Position numbers and translations under genes: made by a program. Under the pieces are notes generated by a model. It worked only from the letters and a program-made list of their open reading frames with translations, made no database searches and was not told the origin of the DNA. A stretch of 33,440 nucleotides of DNA from an uncultured Lachnospiraceae bacterium (GTDB taxonomy: Bacteria > Bacillota > Clostridia > Lachnospirales > Lachnospiraceae), in the NCBI GenBank assembly GCA_947643615.1, contig CANRWO010000042.1:1-33440 (forward strand), given 5' to 3'. Numbering within the stretch: the stretch's first letter is position 1; every line of letters starts with the position of its first letter. Shown here in pieces: positions 22,121-31,995 of this stretch.

Positions 22121-23366
22121 TTACGATCCGTGCTCCTAACTCTCTCAAATCCCTGCAGATATTCTCATACCCGCGGTATATATACTGACACCCGGTCACC
22201 CTTGTCTTCCCCTGGGCCATCAACCCCGCTATCACCAATGCGGCGCCGCCGCGGAGTTCCCTGGCCGCCACCTCCGCGCCGTGCAGCTGCCGGACGCCCC
22301 GGACCACCACCGTATGGGCATCAAGCTGCTGGATACAGGCCCCCATGCGGTTCAGCTCCACCGCCACCCGGAATCGGTTCTCAAATATCCTCTCCTCCAC
22401 AACACTCCGTCCCTCCGCCCCTGCAAGAACGGCCAGCGCCGCCGACTGCAGGTCTGTAGGGAACCCGGGGTAAGGCAGGGTAGACAGCCGCTCCACCGGC
22501 TTGGGACAGCCGGAAGCCTGGATGCAGATCCCCTCCTCCGTGGGCCAGCAGGATGCTCCCATCTGCGAGGCCGTTCTCAGCACCGCGCCCATCTCGTCCG
22601 CAGGAGCTCCCTCCAGATGGACGCATCCCCCCGCGCCGATACAAGCCATCAGATAAGTCCCCGCCACAATACGGTCTGAGGGCACCGTAAACTCTGCCCC
22701 GTACAGGTTATTCCCGCCGCGGACCAGCAAGTGGTCTGTCCCGGCGCCTTCGATCACCGCCCCACAGTTCTGGAGATACCTGCAAAGCGCCGTGATCTCC
22801 GGTTCCCTTGCGGCTCCCGTTATATGGGTATCCCCCTCCGCCATGACCCCTGCCAGGATGATATTCTCAGTGGCTCCCACACTGGGCATGGGCAATGCGA
22901 TCCGGGCGCCGTGAAGTCCTTCCGTCCTACCCTGTATCATGCCTTTCTCTTCGGAAAAACGTGCACCCATCTGCTCCAATGCCCACAGATGCAGGTCAAT
23001 GGGGCGTTCCCCAATGACGCAGCCGCCGGGATGTTCCAGCAGCGCCTCGCCGCATCTGCCCAGCAACGCGCCCAGCAGGCAGAGGGACGACCGCATACCT
23101 TTCACCGCCTCGCCCCGCATGGCTCCCCGGCAGACCTGTGAGCTGTCCACCTGTAGGCCCTCCTCCCGCCACGTCACAAGGCAGCCTAATTTTCTCAATA
23201 AACTGACCATCGCATGTACATCGGCAATCCTTGGGCAATTTCTGATATACGATTGTTCTACTGTAAGCAATGTTGCCGCCAAAACGGGAAGCGCCGCATT
23301 TTTTGAACCCTGAATACGCACTTGTCCCTGAAGCGCTATACCACCCTGAATATGAATAGAGTCCAT
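22113..23366 (-). CDS. murA: UDP-N-acetylglucosamine 1-carboxyvinyltransferase MurA
   Basis: A 417-residue enzyme of the first committed step of peptidoglycan synthesis (enolpyruvyl transfer from PEP). K22 in QGSKNAALP, C116 in HPGGCVIGERPIDLHL (the fosfomycin-sensitive Cys) and the Asp in PYPGFPTDLQS are present. The Arg of ARELRGGAALVIAGL is also there, so it should be active and fosfomycin-sensitive. Its place between ftsW and ftsQ is where many bacteria carry murG, murC or murB. Overlap with ftsQ is 8 nt. The 169 nt between it and ftsW contain no gene. Confidence 0.95.
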   Translation of the reverse strand: MDSIHIQGGIALQGQVRIQGSKNAALPVLAATLLTVEQSYIRNCPRIADVHAMVSLLRKLGCLVTWREEGLQVDSSQVCRGAMRGEAVKGMRSSLCLLGALLGRCGEALLEHPGGCVIGERPIDLHLWALEQMGARFSEEKGMIQGRTEGLHGARIALPMPSVGATENIILAGVMAEGDTHITGAAREPEITALCRYLQNCGAVIEGAGTDHLLVRGGNNLYGAEFTVPSDRIVAGTYLMACIGAGGCVHLEGAPADEMGAVLRTASQMGASCWPTEEGICIQASGCPKPVERLSTLPYPGFPTDLQSAALAVLAGAEGRSVVEERIFENRFRVAVELNRMGACIQQLDAHTVVVRGVRQLHGAEVAARELRGGAALVIAGLMAQGKTRVTGCQYIYRGYENICRDLRELGARIVSV

Positions 23367-23535
23367 ACCACACCATCCGGTTTCAAATTAAAGACCTATT
23401 CTATCCTATGTAAATCCACTTCTTTTGTACCTTGTCCCCCGTCGGCTGCCCTCCTGCCCATTGCCCACACCATGCCGGAAAGCCTGCAACCACGGCACAA
23501 TCAGGAAAAATTTATTTTAGGCTGGCCGGCCTCCG

Positions 23536-24705
23536 TTACAGTTCCTTCAGCTGTATCCGCTTTGCAACGCTGAGCACCAACCCGATCTCTATCAGCAAAA
23601 ACATAACCGAGGAACCGCCGTAACTGATAAAGGGAAGAGAGATTCCCGTGTTAGGGATGGTATTGGTAACTACCGCAATGTTCAGGACTGCCTGGATGGC
23701 AATATGCCCCATAACCCCCACCACCAGCATGGCGCCAAACAGATCCGACGCATTGTTTGCAATGACCATCATTCTCCAGAGCAGCATGGTGAACATCAGG
23801 ATAACGGCGATGGCCCCGAAGAGGCCAAGTTCCTCACAGATAATGGAAAAAATCATATCGTTCTGTGCCTCAGGCACAAAGCTCAGCTTCTGCATGCTCT
23901 GCCCCAGGCCCTTTCCCCAGATGCCCCCGCTTCCGATGGCATACAAGGCCTGGAGCGTCTGGAAACCCTTTCCCTGGGAATGCCCCTCCGGGTCAAGCCA
24001 TGCCAGGATCCGTTCGCTTCGGAATCCGCCGCCTTCCGCGGAAGTGGATACAATCACGAAGATCAACAGCGCCACGGCCGCTACGGCCGAAAGTCCCATG
24101 ATGACAAATTTCTTATAGTCGGGACTGGCCACAAACACCATCAACACGGAAATACCCATGATGATAATCGCGGAACTGAGGTTCCTGGTAATGAGATAAA
24201 CTTCCGCCACAACCGGAAGGGGCATCGCCAGCATGATAAAGAATCCCTTCATGCTGCGGACGCTCTTGCCCATCTTACAGACCATCACCGCCAAAAAAAG
24301 CACCATACACAGCTTCGCCACCTCTGCAGGCTGCAGGTTCAGGCCGATACCGGGGATTCTGATCCACCGCTTCGCCCCGTGGGACTCCACGCCCAACGGC
24401 GTCAAAACCAGTGGGACCAATGCCATGGATACCACATACCCCAAAGTCGCAAACCTCTCCCAAAAATGGTAAGGAATGTTTGCCACAATGATCATTAACA
24501 CCAACCCGATAATGATTGCCACCAGCTGCTTCTTCAAATAATAAGCTGCATCCTCAAAGTCCTGGAATGCCTCATAGGAACTGGCCGAATAGATCATGAC
24601 AAGTCCGAACCCCAGCAGAAAAAGCACGATGAACAGCAGGCTGTAATCAAAAAAGTATTCAGATTGTTCCTTTCTTTTCCGTTTCACGGCTCCCTCTGTG
24701 GCCAT
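23536..24705 (-). CDS. ftsW: SEDS-family peptidoglycan glycosyltransferase FtsW/SpoVE
   Basis: A 389-residue protein with about ten membrane spans that polymerises lipid II at the septum with a class B PBP. Typical segments are SLLFIVLFLLGFGLVMIYSASSYEA near the N-terminus, GVESHGAKRWIRIPGIGLNLQPAEVAKL, and FVPEAQNDMIFSIICEELGLFGA (the active-site loop Glu/Asp region). The end carries NTGISLPFISYGGSS. ATG 24705 is chosen (GAAGGAG 5 nt upstream). FtsW (vegetative) and SpoVE (sporulation cortex) cannot be told apart from sequence. It probably pairs with one of the two PBPs of this cluster. Confidence 0.92.
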   Translation of the reverse strand: MATEGAVKRKRKEQSEYFFDYSLLFIVLFLLGFGLVMIYSASSYEAFQDFEDAAYYLKKQLVAIIIGLVLMIIVANIPYHFWERFATLGYVVSMALVPLVLTPLGVESHGAKRWIRIPGIGLNLQPAEVAKLCMVLFLAVMVCKMGKSVRSMKGFFIMLAMPLPVVAEVYLITRNLSSAIIIMGISVLMVFVASPDYKKFVIMGLSAVAAVALLIFVIVSTSAEGGGFRSERILAWLDPEGHSQGKGFQTLQALYAIGSGGIWGKGLGQSMQKLSFVPEAQNDMIFSIICEELGLFGAIAVILMFTMLLWRMMVIANNASDLFGAMLVVGVMGHIAIQAVLNIAVVTNTIPNTGISLPFISYGGSSVMFLLIEIGLVLSVAKRIQLKEL

Positions 24706-24801
24706 AGTCACTCCTTCACTTACAATGATATTTATCCGTACCGGCAATCCCCACGGATTCCAGGGGCAGGGCCCCAGTAAATACCCCGGGAGGCAATGGG
24801 G

Positions 24802-26178
24802 TTATGCGGAAGTATCCGGCAGTCCCCTCACATACTCCTTAAACAGCTGCCCCCGGACTTCATAATTGGGGAACATCCCCCAGCTTGCGCATGCCGGCGA
24901 CAGCAGGACCGCATCTCCGCTCTCTGCAAGCTCCGTACAGAGCTTCAGGCATTCCTCAAAGGTATCCGCAAAGCGGATTTGGCTAAAACCATGTTTCCTG
25001 GCACATTCCGCTATTTTCTCCCTGGTCTGCCCGATGAGCACCAGGCACTTTACCTTTCCGTCAAAGCTTTCCACCCACTGGTCATACTCGCTCTGCTTAT
25101 CATATCCGCCTCCGATCAGGACGGTAGGCTTCGACATGGCCTTAATGCCCTGAATGGCCGCATCGGGGTTCGTTCCCTTGGAATCGTTGTAATAGTCCAC
25201 ACCGCCCCTTGTAGCCACAAACTCAATGCGGTGCTCCACGGCATGGAATCCCCGGATGACAGACAGGATCGTTTCCATGGGTACCCCCATGCCCTGGGCT
25301 ATGGCCACCGCAGCCATGACATTCTCCACATTGCAGGTTCCCACCAGGTTCATATCCCTGTGGATATCCAAAAGCTCCTCCACCCTGCCCGAAGCGCTCC
25401 TCATAATTTTATCCCCTCTCAGGAAATAACCTTCCTCCAGTTCCCGCTCCGAAGAGAAAAAGACGGCTTTGGCAGGGCATCTTTCCCCAAAGGCCCTGGT
25501 GTACTCATTCTCATAGTTCAGGACGCATATATCCTTCCCGGACTGGTTCAGGGTAATATTCTCCTTCGCCGCCACATACGCCTCCATGGTGTGGTGGCGG
25601 TCCAGATGGTCCGGCGTGATATTTAAAATTGCGGATACCACCGGATGGAAATCCCGGATTGTCTCCAGCTGGAAAGAACTGATCTCCCCCACCGTCACCG
25701 TGTCGGGGGCGGTCTTTAAGCATTCGGAAGTATAGGGATTGCCGATGTTTCCTACCACAAAGGCCTTATCCGCCCCCACATGCGCTTTCACGATCTCCCC
25801 CACAAGGGTGGTGGTGGTGGTCTTGCCGTTGGTCCCGGTAATGGCCGCTACCCTCCCTTTTTCCTCCTGATACCCCAGCTCAATCTCCCCAATGATGGCG
25901 GCGCCGCTGCTGCGGAGCATGTTGACAAGAGGGTTATCCGTGGGCACGCCGGGACTGAGCACAACCGTATCCACCGTTCTCAGGATCTCCTCCGGAAGCT
26001 CTCCCGCCACGCAGACTGCCCTGCTATCCTCCGGCAGCTTCGCCCTCATCGCCTCCTCTGTCAACTCCCTGTTTCCGTCATACAGTATGACCTCCGCGCC
26101 AATATGCTCCAGAAGCTTCACGGATCCCACTCCACTGATCCCGGATCCGAATACCAAACATTTTTTATCCTTTAACAT
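24802..26178 (-). CDS. murD: UDP-N-acetylmuramoyl-L-alanine--D-glutamate ligase MurD
   Basis: A 458-residue cytoplasmic ATP-dependent ligase that adds D-Glu to UDP-MurNAc-L-Ala. LVFGSGISGVGSVKLLEHIGAEVILYD is the Rossmann-like N-domain. ITGTNGKTTTTTLVGEIV is the Mur-ligase P-loop. LNITPDHLDRHHTMEAYVAAK and NDSKGTNPDAAIQGI complete the central and C-terminal domains, and LLSPACASWGMFPNYEVRGQLF is the usual end. Length is normal. It lies 107 nt downstream of mraY and 97 nt upstream of ftsW. Confidence 0.96.
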   Translation of the reverse strand: MLKDKKCLVFGSGISGVGSVKLLEHIGAEVILYDGNRELTEEAMRAKLPEDSRAVCVAGELPEEILRTVDTVVLSPGVPTDNPLVNMLRSSGAAIIGEIELGYQEEKGRVAAITGTNGKTTTTTLVGEIVKAHVGADKAFVVGNIGNPYTSECLKTAPDTVTVGEISSFQLETIRDFHPVVSAILNITPDHLDRHHTMEAYVAAKENITLNQSGKDICVLNYENEYTRAFGERCPAKAVFFSSERELEEGYFLRGDKIMRSASGRVEELLDIHRDMNLVGTCNVENVMAAVAIAQGMGVPMETILSVIRGFHAVEHRIEFVATRGGVDYYNDSKGTNPDAAIQGIKAMSKPTVLIGGGYDKQSEYDQWVESFDGKVKCLVLIGQTREKIAECARKHGFSQIRFADTFEECLKLCTELAESGDAVLLSPACASWGMFPNYEVRGQLFKEYVRGLPDTSA

Positions 26179-26284
26179 AACCTTATCTCTTTCCGAAAGG
26201 AAATACCCGCCGGGACACCCGGACTTCCTTCCAATGCTTTCGTTCCGATGCTTTTATTCCGATTCTTTTATTCCGATTCTTTTG

Positions 26285-27247
26285 TCATTGCCGGAACGCT
26301 GCCAGCCCTATCAGGCACATCACCGCTGTGATAATGGTAAACAGCGCCGTGATCCTGGTCTCCGTCCACCCGCCAAGCTCAAAATGATGGTGGAGGGGAG
26401 CCATGCGAAAAAGCCTTTTCCCGCCGGTCAGCTTAAAATACACCACCTGCAGGATCACCGACACCACTTCCGCCAGATAAATCATTCCCACGATAGCTAT
26501 GTACAACGGCATCTGCAGCACATAGGCACAGCCGGCGACGAAGCCTCCCAAGGCCAGGGAGCCGGTGTCCCCCATGAACACGGCGGCAGGGTGCGCATTG
26601 AACAGCAAAAACCCCAGCAAAGCTCCCGCCACTGCACAGGTCACCGGTTCGATACCGCTTCTGCTTCCTACAGCCACCACCGTAAAAAAGACTGCCACCA
26701 TAACGGTGACGCTTCCTGCCAGGCCATCCAACCCATCGGTAAAGTTAGTGCCGTTGGCCGTCCCCAGCACGATAAAGAACAGGATCGGAAGATTCCACGC
26801 CCCGAAGTCCAGGTATTTCCCTTCCAGGAAAGGAATCCTCATGGCAAGGCTGACATCCGTATAGCGCAGCAGGAAAAAGGAAAAACCCGCTGTTACCACA
26901 AGCTGCCCCAGCAGCTTCTGCCATGCCCGCAGTCCCAAAGACCGCCTGCATACTACTTTGATGTAATCATCCAGGAAACCGATCAGCCCAAAACCCACTG
27001 TCAAAAACAGAATCGGCGCCGTACGGGGATATTTATCCACAAACAACAACGTAGTCGCCACCACGCTGGACAGAATCAGGATCCCGCCCATGGTGGGCGT
27101 CCCCGTCTTCCCCAGGTGGGTGGAAGGGCCGTCCTCCCTGACGGTCTGCCCGCACTTAAGGCTTCTCAGGAAGGGAATTACCACCGGGCCAAGCAAGGCG
27201 CTGAGGGCAAAGGATATGGCAGCCGCCAAAACACTATCATTCCTCAT
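26285..27247 (-). CDS. mraY: Phospho-N-acetylmuramoyl-pentapeptide transferase MraY
   Basis: A 320-residue membrane enzyme with about ten spans that makes lipid I from UDP-MurNAc-pentapeptide and undecaprenyl phosphate. THLGKTGTPTMGGILIL, GFLDDYIKV, NGTNFTDGLDGLAG and HPAAVFMGDTGSLALG carry the catalytic acidic residues. MAPLHHHFELGGWTETRI is the conserved late loop. Its ATG overlaps the stop of the upstream PBP gene by 4 nt (ATGA), so the two are translationally coupled. Confidence 0.96.
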   Translation of the reverse strand: MRNDSVLAAAISFALSALLGPVVIPFLRSLKCGQTVREDGPSTHLGKTGTPTMGGILILSSVVATTLLFVDKYPRTAPILFLTVGFGLIGFLDDYIKVVCRRSLGLRAWQKLLGQLVVTAGFSFFLLRYTDVSLAMRIPFLEGKYLDFGAWNLPILFFIVLGTANGTNFTDGLDGLAGSVTVMVAVFFTVVAVGSRSGIEPVTCAVAGALLGFLLFNAHPAAVFMGDTGSLALGGFVAGCAYVLQMPLYIAIVGMIYLAEVVSVILQVVYFKLTGGKRLFRMAPLHHHFELGGWTETRITALFTIITAVMCLIGLAAFRQ

Positions 27248-28980
27248 TGATTATACTCCATTATTCCCATATACGGAAGAATATTTTCAAATAACTGGCG
27301 CAGGATCGGAGCCGCCACCTGTCCCCCATAGTAAGTTCCCTGAGGATTATTGACTATGGCGAGGGCTATGACCTGGGGGTCATCCGCCGGCGCAAAGGCC
27401 ACAAAGGAGGCAATGTAACGTCCGCTCCCCCTGGGAAGGGTCTGGCTGGTAGCGGTCTTCCCGCCGATCCGGAAGCCTTCCACTCCCCCGTTTTTACCGG
27501 AGCCTTCCGCCACCACCATTTCCAGGATCCCTCTCATGGTCTCGCTGGTCTTCTCCGAAACAATACCCTCCTTGACCGGGTATTGGAAAGTTTCCACCAC
27601 GTTCCCATCCATATCCAAAGCCTTTACCCCGAAGTGCGGCGTAATACGGTTTCCTCCGTTAACAATGGACGCGGCTGTAGTGATCAGCTGAATCGGCGTG
27701 ATCTGGAAGGACTGCCCGAAAGCTACCGTGGCAAGCTCTACATTTCCCATATTCTCTTTTTGGTGCATAATGGTGCCGGCCTCGCCGGGGAGGTCGATAC
27801 CCGTCCTTGTCTTCAGTCCAAAACTCTCAAAGTACTCATAGTAAGAATCCAACCCCAGCCTCAGGCCGAGGGTGATCAGCGCAGGGTTACAGGAATTCAT
27901 CATGGCATGGGTAAAATCCTGTGTACCATGCCCCGCTATCTTATGGCAGCGTATCTTCCGGTCATCCACCACGATAAAACCGGGACAGCTAAAGGTACTT
28001 TCCGTGGTTACCGCACCTGCCTCCAATCCCGCTGCGGCGGTAATGATCTTAAAAGTGGAACCCGGCTCGTAGGTGTCATTAATGCAGCCGTTACGCCAGA
28101 TCCCATTCAGCAGATTCTGTTTCTCCTCGGCGCTGATGCCCTCCGGAGTGCCCTCCGGCAAAGCATAGGGATAGTTCAAATTAAATTCCGGCACGCTGAC
28201 CATGGCAAGGATCTCGCCGTTTTCAGGCCGCATCACTATGATGGAAACGCTGTCCGCCTGTTTAGCGGCACAGGCCTGGGTGGCAAGCTGGGTGGCATAC
28301 GCCTGGATATTCAGATCCATGCTGATACACAGGTCATTTCCGTTTACCGGCTCTATGCGCCTCTCTCCCGCAGCTTCCACCTCGATCCCTTTGGCGTCCG
28401 TCACCGTGAGGATCGTTCCCGGATCCCCCTGCAGATATTCCTCGTAGATAACCTCCAGGCCGATGATCCCCTGATTGTCTCCCCCGGTAAACCCGAGTAC
28501 CTTGCTGGCCAGCTCGTCATACGGATAAAACCGCTTGTAATCCTCATCCACTTTGACGCCCGCCAGGTCATATTCCCTGATCCTGTCACCCACGGATTTA
28601 TCCACATTGCTTTTAATGCGCTCCATGGAAGAATATTTCTCCACCCGCTGCCTGACATATTCTTCCGACAGCTCCAGCTCCTGGCACAGTATTCTGATGA
28701 TCTCTTCCGGGTCTTCGATCTGATTATGTATGACGGAGATGGTGCAGACCGTCTTATTGTCCGCCAGTACCGTCCCGTTACAGTCCAATATCCGCCCCCT
28801 GGCGGCCTTGATGCTCCGCTCCCTCTCATGGAGGTCCGTGGCCAGCCGCGAATAATGGTCCGCACGCCAGACCATGAGATAGATCAGCCTGCCGAAAAGA
28901 AACAGCAGCATCGCGGCGCATACCAGGAAAATCACCAGAATCTTCTTCCTGTGAAATATTTTATTGTTGTCAGATAGCAT
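27244..28980 (-). CDS. Class B penicillin-binding protein (FtsI/SpoVD type), shorter paralogue
   Basis: A 578-residue bitopic transpeptidase. It has a short basic tail (HRKK), one membrane span (ILVIFLVCAAMLLFLFGRLIYLM) and a PBP dimerisation domain (AARGRILDCNGTVLADNK). Its active-site motifs are S308-TFK in YEPGSTFKIITAA, SCN at 363-365, and KTA at 508-510 in GGKTATSQT. The third motif is usually KTG, so this is a variant. There is no PASTA domain. Start at M5 of the longest frame (ATG 28980), because GAGG lies 6 nt before it. It is coupled to mraY. It may serve either septation or the spore cortex (SpoVD); I cannot decide. Confidence 0.9.
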   Translation of the reverse strand: MLSDNNKIFHRKKILVIFLVCAAMLLFLFGRLIYLMVWRADHYSRLATDLHERERSIKAARGRILDCNGTVLADNKTVCTISVIHNQIEDPEEIIRILCQELELSEEYVRQRVEKYSSMERIKSNVDKSVGDRIREYDLAGVKVDEDYKRFYPYDELASKVLGFTGGDNQGIIGLEVIYEEYLQGDPGTILTVTDAKGIEVEAAGERRIEPVNGNDLCISMDLNIQAYATQLATQACAAKQADSVSIIVMRPENGEILAMVSVPEFNLNYPYALPEGTPEGISAEEKQNLLNGIWRNGCINDTYEPGSTFKIITAAAGLEAGAVTTESTFSCPGFIVVDDRKIRCHKIAGHGTQDFTHAMMNSCNPALITLGLRLGLDSYYEYFESFGLKTRTGIDLPGEAGTIMHQKENMGNVELATVAFGQSFQITPIQLITTAASIVNGGNRITPHFGVKALDMDGNVVETFQYPVKEGIVSEKTSETMRGILEMVVAEGSGKNGGVEGFRIGGKTATSQTLPRGSGRYIASFVAFAPADDPQVIALAIVNNPQGTYYGGQVAAPILRQLFENILPYMGIMEYNQ

Positions 28981-29047
28981 GCAAAACCTCATAAAAAGGA
29001 TTATTATACTTTATTCTGCTTTTTATCAGGTTATGACTTTATCTTTC

Positions 29048-31324
29048 CTATTCCTGGGGCGGGTTGACCAGGTTATCATTCACCGGCATGTCGGGGTCGA
29101 AGACCGAACTGTTTCCGCCTTCCACCAGGAAACCTGCCTTGGCGTCATATTTGTCCCCGGTGCTTGGGTCAACCCGGTACCCTGTGACAGGGTCAATGGG
29201 GAAATCCATCCACACGGGACGGGTCCCGTCCGGATTCAGGTATTTGTCTTCACTGTCGTCTTCCGTATCTTCTCCTTCCAGCGCTTCATCCTCCGGCCTC
29301 TGCGTATACTGGGTGGTAATCTCCATCTGCAGCGCTTCCAGCTCTGCGATCTCCTCCTCGCTCAATTCCTCCGTCATGAAAATGTTCAGGTAAGGGAGCG
29401 CTTCCGTCAGGATATCACGGACGATCCCGGTGGCATATTTGGCATCGCCCTGATGGGATACGTTCGGCCTGTCCACCACTACATAGATGGCCACCTGAGG
29501 GTCATCCGCAGGTGCAAAGCCAATAAAAGAGACCACATGCTCCTCTTCGGAACGCAGATGGGTATTCTCATCGATGGTTTCCGCAGTACCGGTCTTTCCG
29601 CCGATCATATAACCCGCGGGGCGGGCCGTGTGTCCTGTCCCTTCCCTTACCACTGCCACGCAATACTGCCGGATCAGCTCTGAGGTGGTCTCGGAAACAA
29701 CCTGCTTCAATACCCTTGGCTCAATGTTTGCCACAGTAGCGCCATTGGAATTCGTAATCTTGTCCACCACATGGGGTTCGTAATAATAACCTCCGTTGAT
29801 CAGCGCACAGAATCCCGTAATCATCTGGATCATGGTCACATTAAAATTCTGGCCGAAGGAATTGGTGGCAAGGTCTGAAGGCCCCATCTGGTCCGCCGTA
29901 TAGATCAGGCTGGCGGTACGGGCCTCTCCTGCCAGGTCGATATTGGTCTTTAACCCAAAATTAAATATCTGCTGATATTCTGCAAATTGTTCCCGGCCCA
30001 GCACTTGGGCAATCTTCATCATAGCCACATTGCAGGATTTCGCCACAGCCTGTTCCAGAGTCACGATCCCGTCATACTTGTTGTGGCATCTGATCTTGTG
30101 CCCTCCCACTTCCATGTAGCCGGGTGTGCACTCAAAAGTAGTGTTGGGTGCGATCACCGCCGTTTCCAGCGCTGCCGCCACGGTAAAAGGTTTTGCCGTG
30201 GAACCGGGTTCATAGGTGCCGGTGATACAGTAATTTTTCCAGAGATTATTCAGGTTCAGGTAAATCTGGTCGTCGTCCATCTCCGCCAGCCTGGATTCGC
30301 TGATATAATTTCCCGTCTTATGGATTTCAAAATAGCCATTGGCATTGGTGATCTGCTCCACCTCCATGGAACCGATCAGGCTGTCCGTATTCCTGGTATC
30401 GTTCAGGTCATAGGTGGGGTAGCTTGCCATGGCAAGGATCTCTCCCGTATTGACCTGCATCATGATGCAGCCGAGATTCTGTGCGCCGTTGGCGCCCACC
30501 ACAAACTCGTCCTTGTGCTCGTCATTGAATTTCTTCAAATATTTCTCCACGATCATCTGCAGGTTCGTGTTTATAGTGATATGGGTCGTGTTGCCGTCCA
30601 GGGGCGGCTGGATCGTGCGTTCCAGGTTCAGGTCGTCGTTCAGGTAGCCATACTCCCTGCCGTTGACGCCGCTCAGCACAGAATTATAGTACTCCTCCAA
30701 ACCGTATTTGCCCTGTCCGTCGGTAGTGGTAAACCCGATCACATCCGCCGCCACGGAGCCATAGGGATACACCCTCCGGTACTCCTCCTCAAACCAGACG
30801 CCCTGGATATTGGCTCTGTTTTGCGCCTCCTCCTTTGTTTCGTCTTCCTTCGGGGTACGGGCCTCCAGGAAACCGCTGATTTCCTCAAAGGTCAGCCGTT
30901 TCAGAGGTACGTACCAGGAAGAGGTCGGGTTGGCAGTCACATAATCCCTTATCTCCTTCATATCCAAGTCAAAATACTGCCCCAGCGCCGTCAGTGTAGG
31001 CTCGAGATAGGGCTTCTTGCCACTCAGTTCCGTGTTCATCACCTTGGCGTCGATCACCAGATTATAAACTTTCTCGCTGGTAGCCAGGATTGTACCCCTG
31101 GAGTCCACAATGTCGCCCCTTCTATAAGGGATGATGGTGGAATCATATCTTTGCTGGGACAGAATCTGTTTCTGGTACTGAGTGCCGTTCTCTTTGGCTA
31201 TCAGCACCAGCCTCACACTCAAACAGGCAAAAGCCAGCAGCACAAAAACAAACAGTACCACCAGCTTCTTTTGCATTTTAATAGAAAATTTAGTTTTTTC
31301 CTGGTTTTTCAAATTAGCTCCCAT
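29048..31324 (-). CDS. Class B penicillin-binding protein (FtsI/SpoVD type) with acidic C-terminal tail
   Basis: A protein of up to 758 residues. It has one N-terminal membrane span (LVVLFVFVLLAFACLSVRLVLI), a dimerisation domain (IPYRRGDIVDSRGTILATS) and a transpeptidase domain with S375-TAK, SCN at 430-432 and KTG at 577-579, all canonical. After about residue 650 comes a 108-residue tail. It begins as an acidic helix (TEELSEEEIAELEALQMEI), continues with a Glu/Asp-rich stretch, and ends in WMDFPIDPVTGYRVDPSTGDKY. This is not a PASTA repeat. The start may be ATG 31324 or TTG 31312; the latter has GGGAG 5 nt upstream, while a hairpin (GCCCGC/GCGGGC, 31327-31342) abuts the former. Confidence 0.9.
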   Translation of the reverse strand: MGANLKNQEKTKFSIKMQKKLVVLFVFVLLAFACLSVRLVLIAKENGTQYQKQILSQQRYDSTIIPYRRGDIVDSRGTILATSEKVYNLVIDAKVMNTELSGKKPYLEPTLTALGQYFDLDMKEIRDYVTANPTSSWYVPLKRLTFEEISGFLEARTPKEDETKEEAQNRANIQGVWFEEEYRRVYPYGSVAADVIGFTTTDGQGKYGLEEYYNSVLSGVNGREYGYLNDDLNLERTIQPPLDGNTTHITINTNLQMIVEKYLKKFNDEHKDEFVVGANGAQNLGCIMMQVNTGEILAMASYPTYDLNDTRNTDSLIGSMEVEQITNANGYFEIHKTGNYISESRLAEMDDDQIYLNLNNLWKNYCITGTYEPGSTAKPFTVAAALETAVIAPNTTFECTPGYMEVGGHKIRCHNKYDGIVTLEQAVAKSCNVAMMKIAQVLGREQFAEYQQIFNFGLKTNIDLAGEARTASLIYTADQMGPSDLATNSFGQNFNVTMIQMITGFCALINGGYYYEPHVVDKITNSNGATVANIEPRVLKQVVSETTSELIRQYCVAVVREGTGHTARPAGYMIGGKTGTAETIDENTHLRSEEEHVVSFIGFAPADDPQVAIYVVVDRPNVSHQGDAKYATGIVRDILTEALPYLNIFMTEELSEEEIAELEALQMEITTQYTQRPEDEALEGEDTEDDSEDKYLNPDGTRPVWMDFPIDPVTGYRVDPSTGDKYDAKAGFLVEGGNSSVFDPDMPVNDNLVNPPQE

Positions 31325-31401
31325 CTGCCCGCATCAGCGGGCACTCACCTTTTTCCAGTTTGCCCGCAAGGCATCCGTCAAATCATCAACATGCCGGTAC
31401 A

Positions 31402-31908
31402 CTAATTCGACCCCTGGGGTACCTTGCGCATATAATCGTTCCCTTCGCTGGTGTAATTGTAGATTTGGCCTTCCTGGGCGTACACCATCCCCAATTCCCC
31501 GATGGCGATCCGCTTGACTTCCTCTAAGTCAATGCTGCTCAGGACACGGTTGTAGGCCTCGTCATTGGCAAGGCGCAGGCTGCTGAGTTCACTGGCCTTA
31601 GCCGCATTCGTTTTCGTCATATTGGTCAGTTCTGCCTGCAGCTGGACGTAATTTACCAGGATCAGCCCTGCTACGATCAGCGCTGTGGCAAGGAACAGCA
31701 CATACCCCATACTCATATGGCGTGCCTTTTCCCTGTTTTTCCGCACTTCATGCTGCACCGGCTTTCTGGGCGGTTGCTGCAGCTGACGCTGAAGCTCCAT
31801 TTTCCTTGCTGTATTTCCATATACATACCCGCTTCGGCTTCTGCCGGGGGATGTGCTTGTCCTCTGCCCGTAAGCACCTCTTCCATTTTGATTTCTATTC
31901 TGGCTCAT
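31402..31908 (-). CDS. ftsL: FtsL-like division protein
   Basis: A 168-residue bitopic protein. The first 80 residues are a basic, Gln/Arg/Asn-rich cytoplasmic tail (MSQNRNQNGRGAYGQRTSTSPG, then LQRQLQQPPRKP). One membrane span follows (MGYVLFLATALIVAGLILVNYV). The outer part is a heptad-like coiled coil (LQAELTNMTKTNAAKASELSSLRLANDEAYNRV) and the FtsL/DivIC-type end IAIGELGMVYAQEGQIYNY. This size, topology and position between rsmH and the PBPs mark FtsL. Start ATG 31908 has AGAGGA just upstream; a TTG 12 nt earlier is less likely. The tail is longer than in most FtsL proteins. Confidence 0.82.
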   Translation of the reverse strand: MSQNRNQNGRGAYGQRTSTSPGRSRSGYVYGNTARKMELQRQLQQPPRKPVQHEVRKNREKARHMSMGYVLFLATALIVAGLILVNYVQLQAELTNMTKTNAAKASELSSLRLANDEAYNRVLSSIDLEEVKRIAIGELGMVYAQEGQIYNYTSEGNDYMRKVPQGSN

Positions 31909-31995
31909 ATTTCCTCTCAATCCGCTTTCTGTTTCACAGCTCCGATCCGTGTGATCTGCACCTAAAAGAACATCCTTTTTCTTCTTTTTCCGTCA

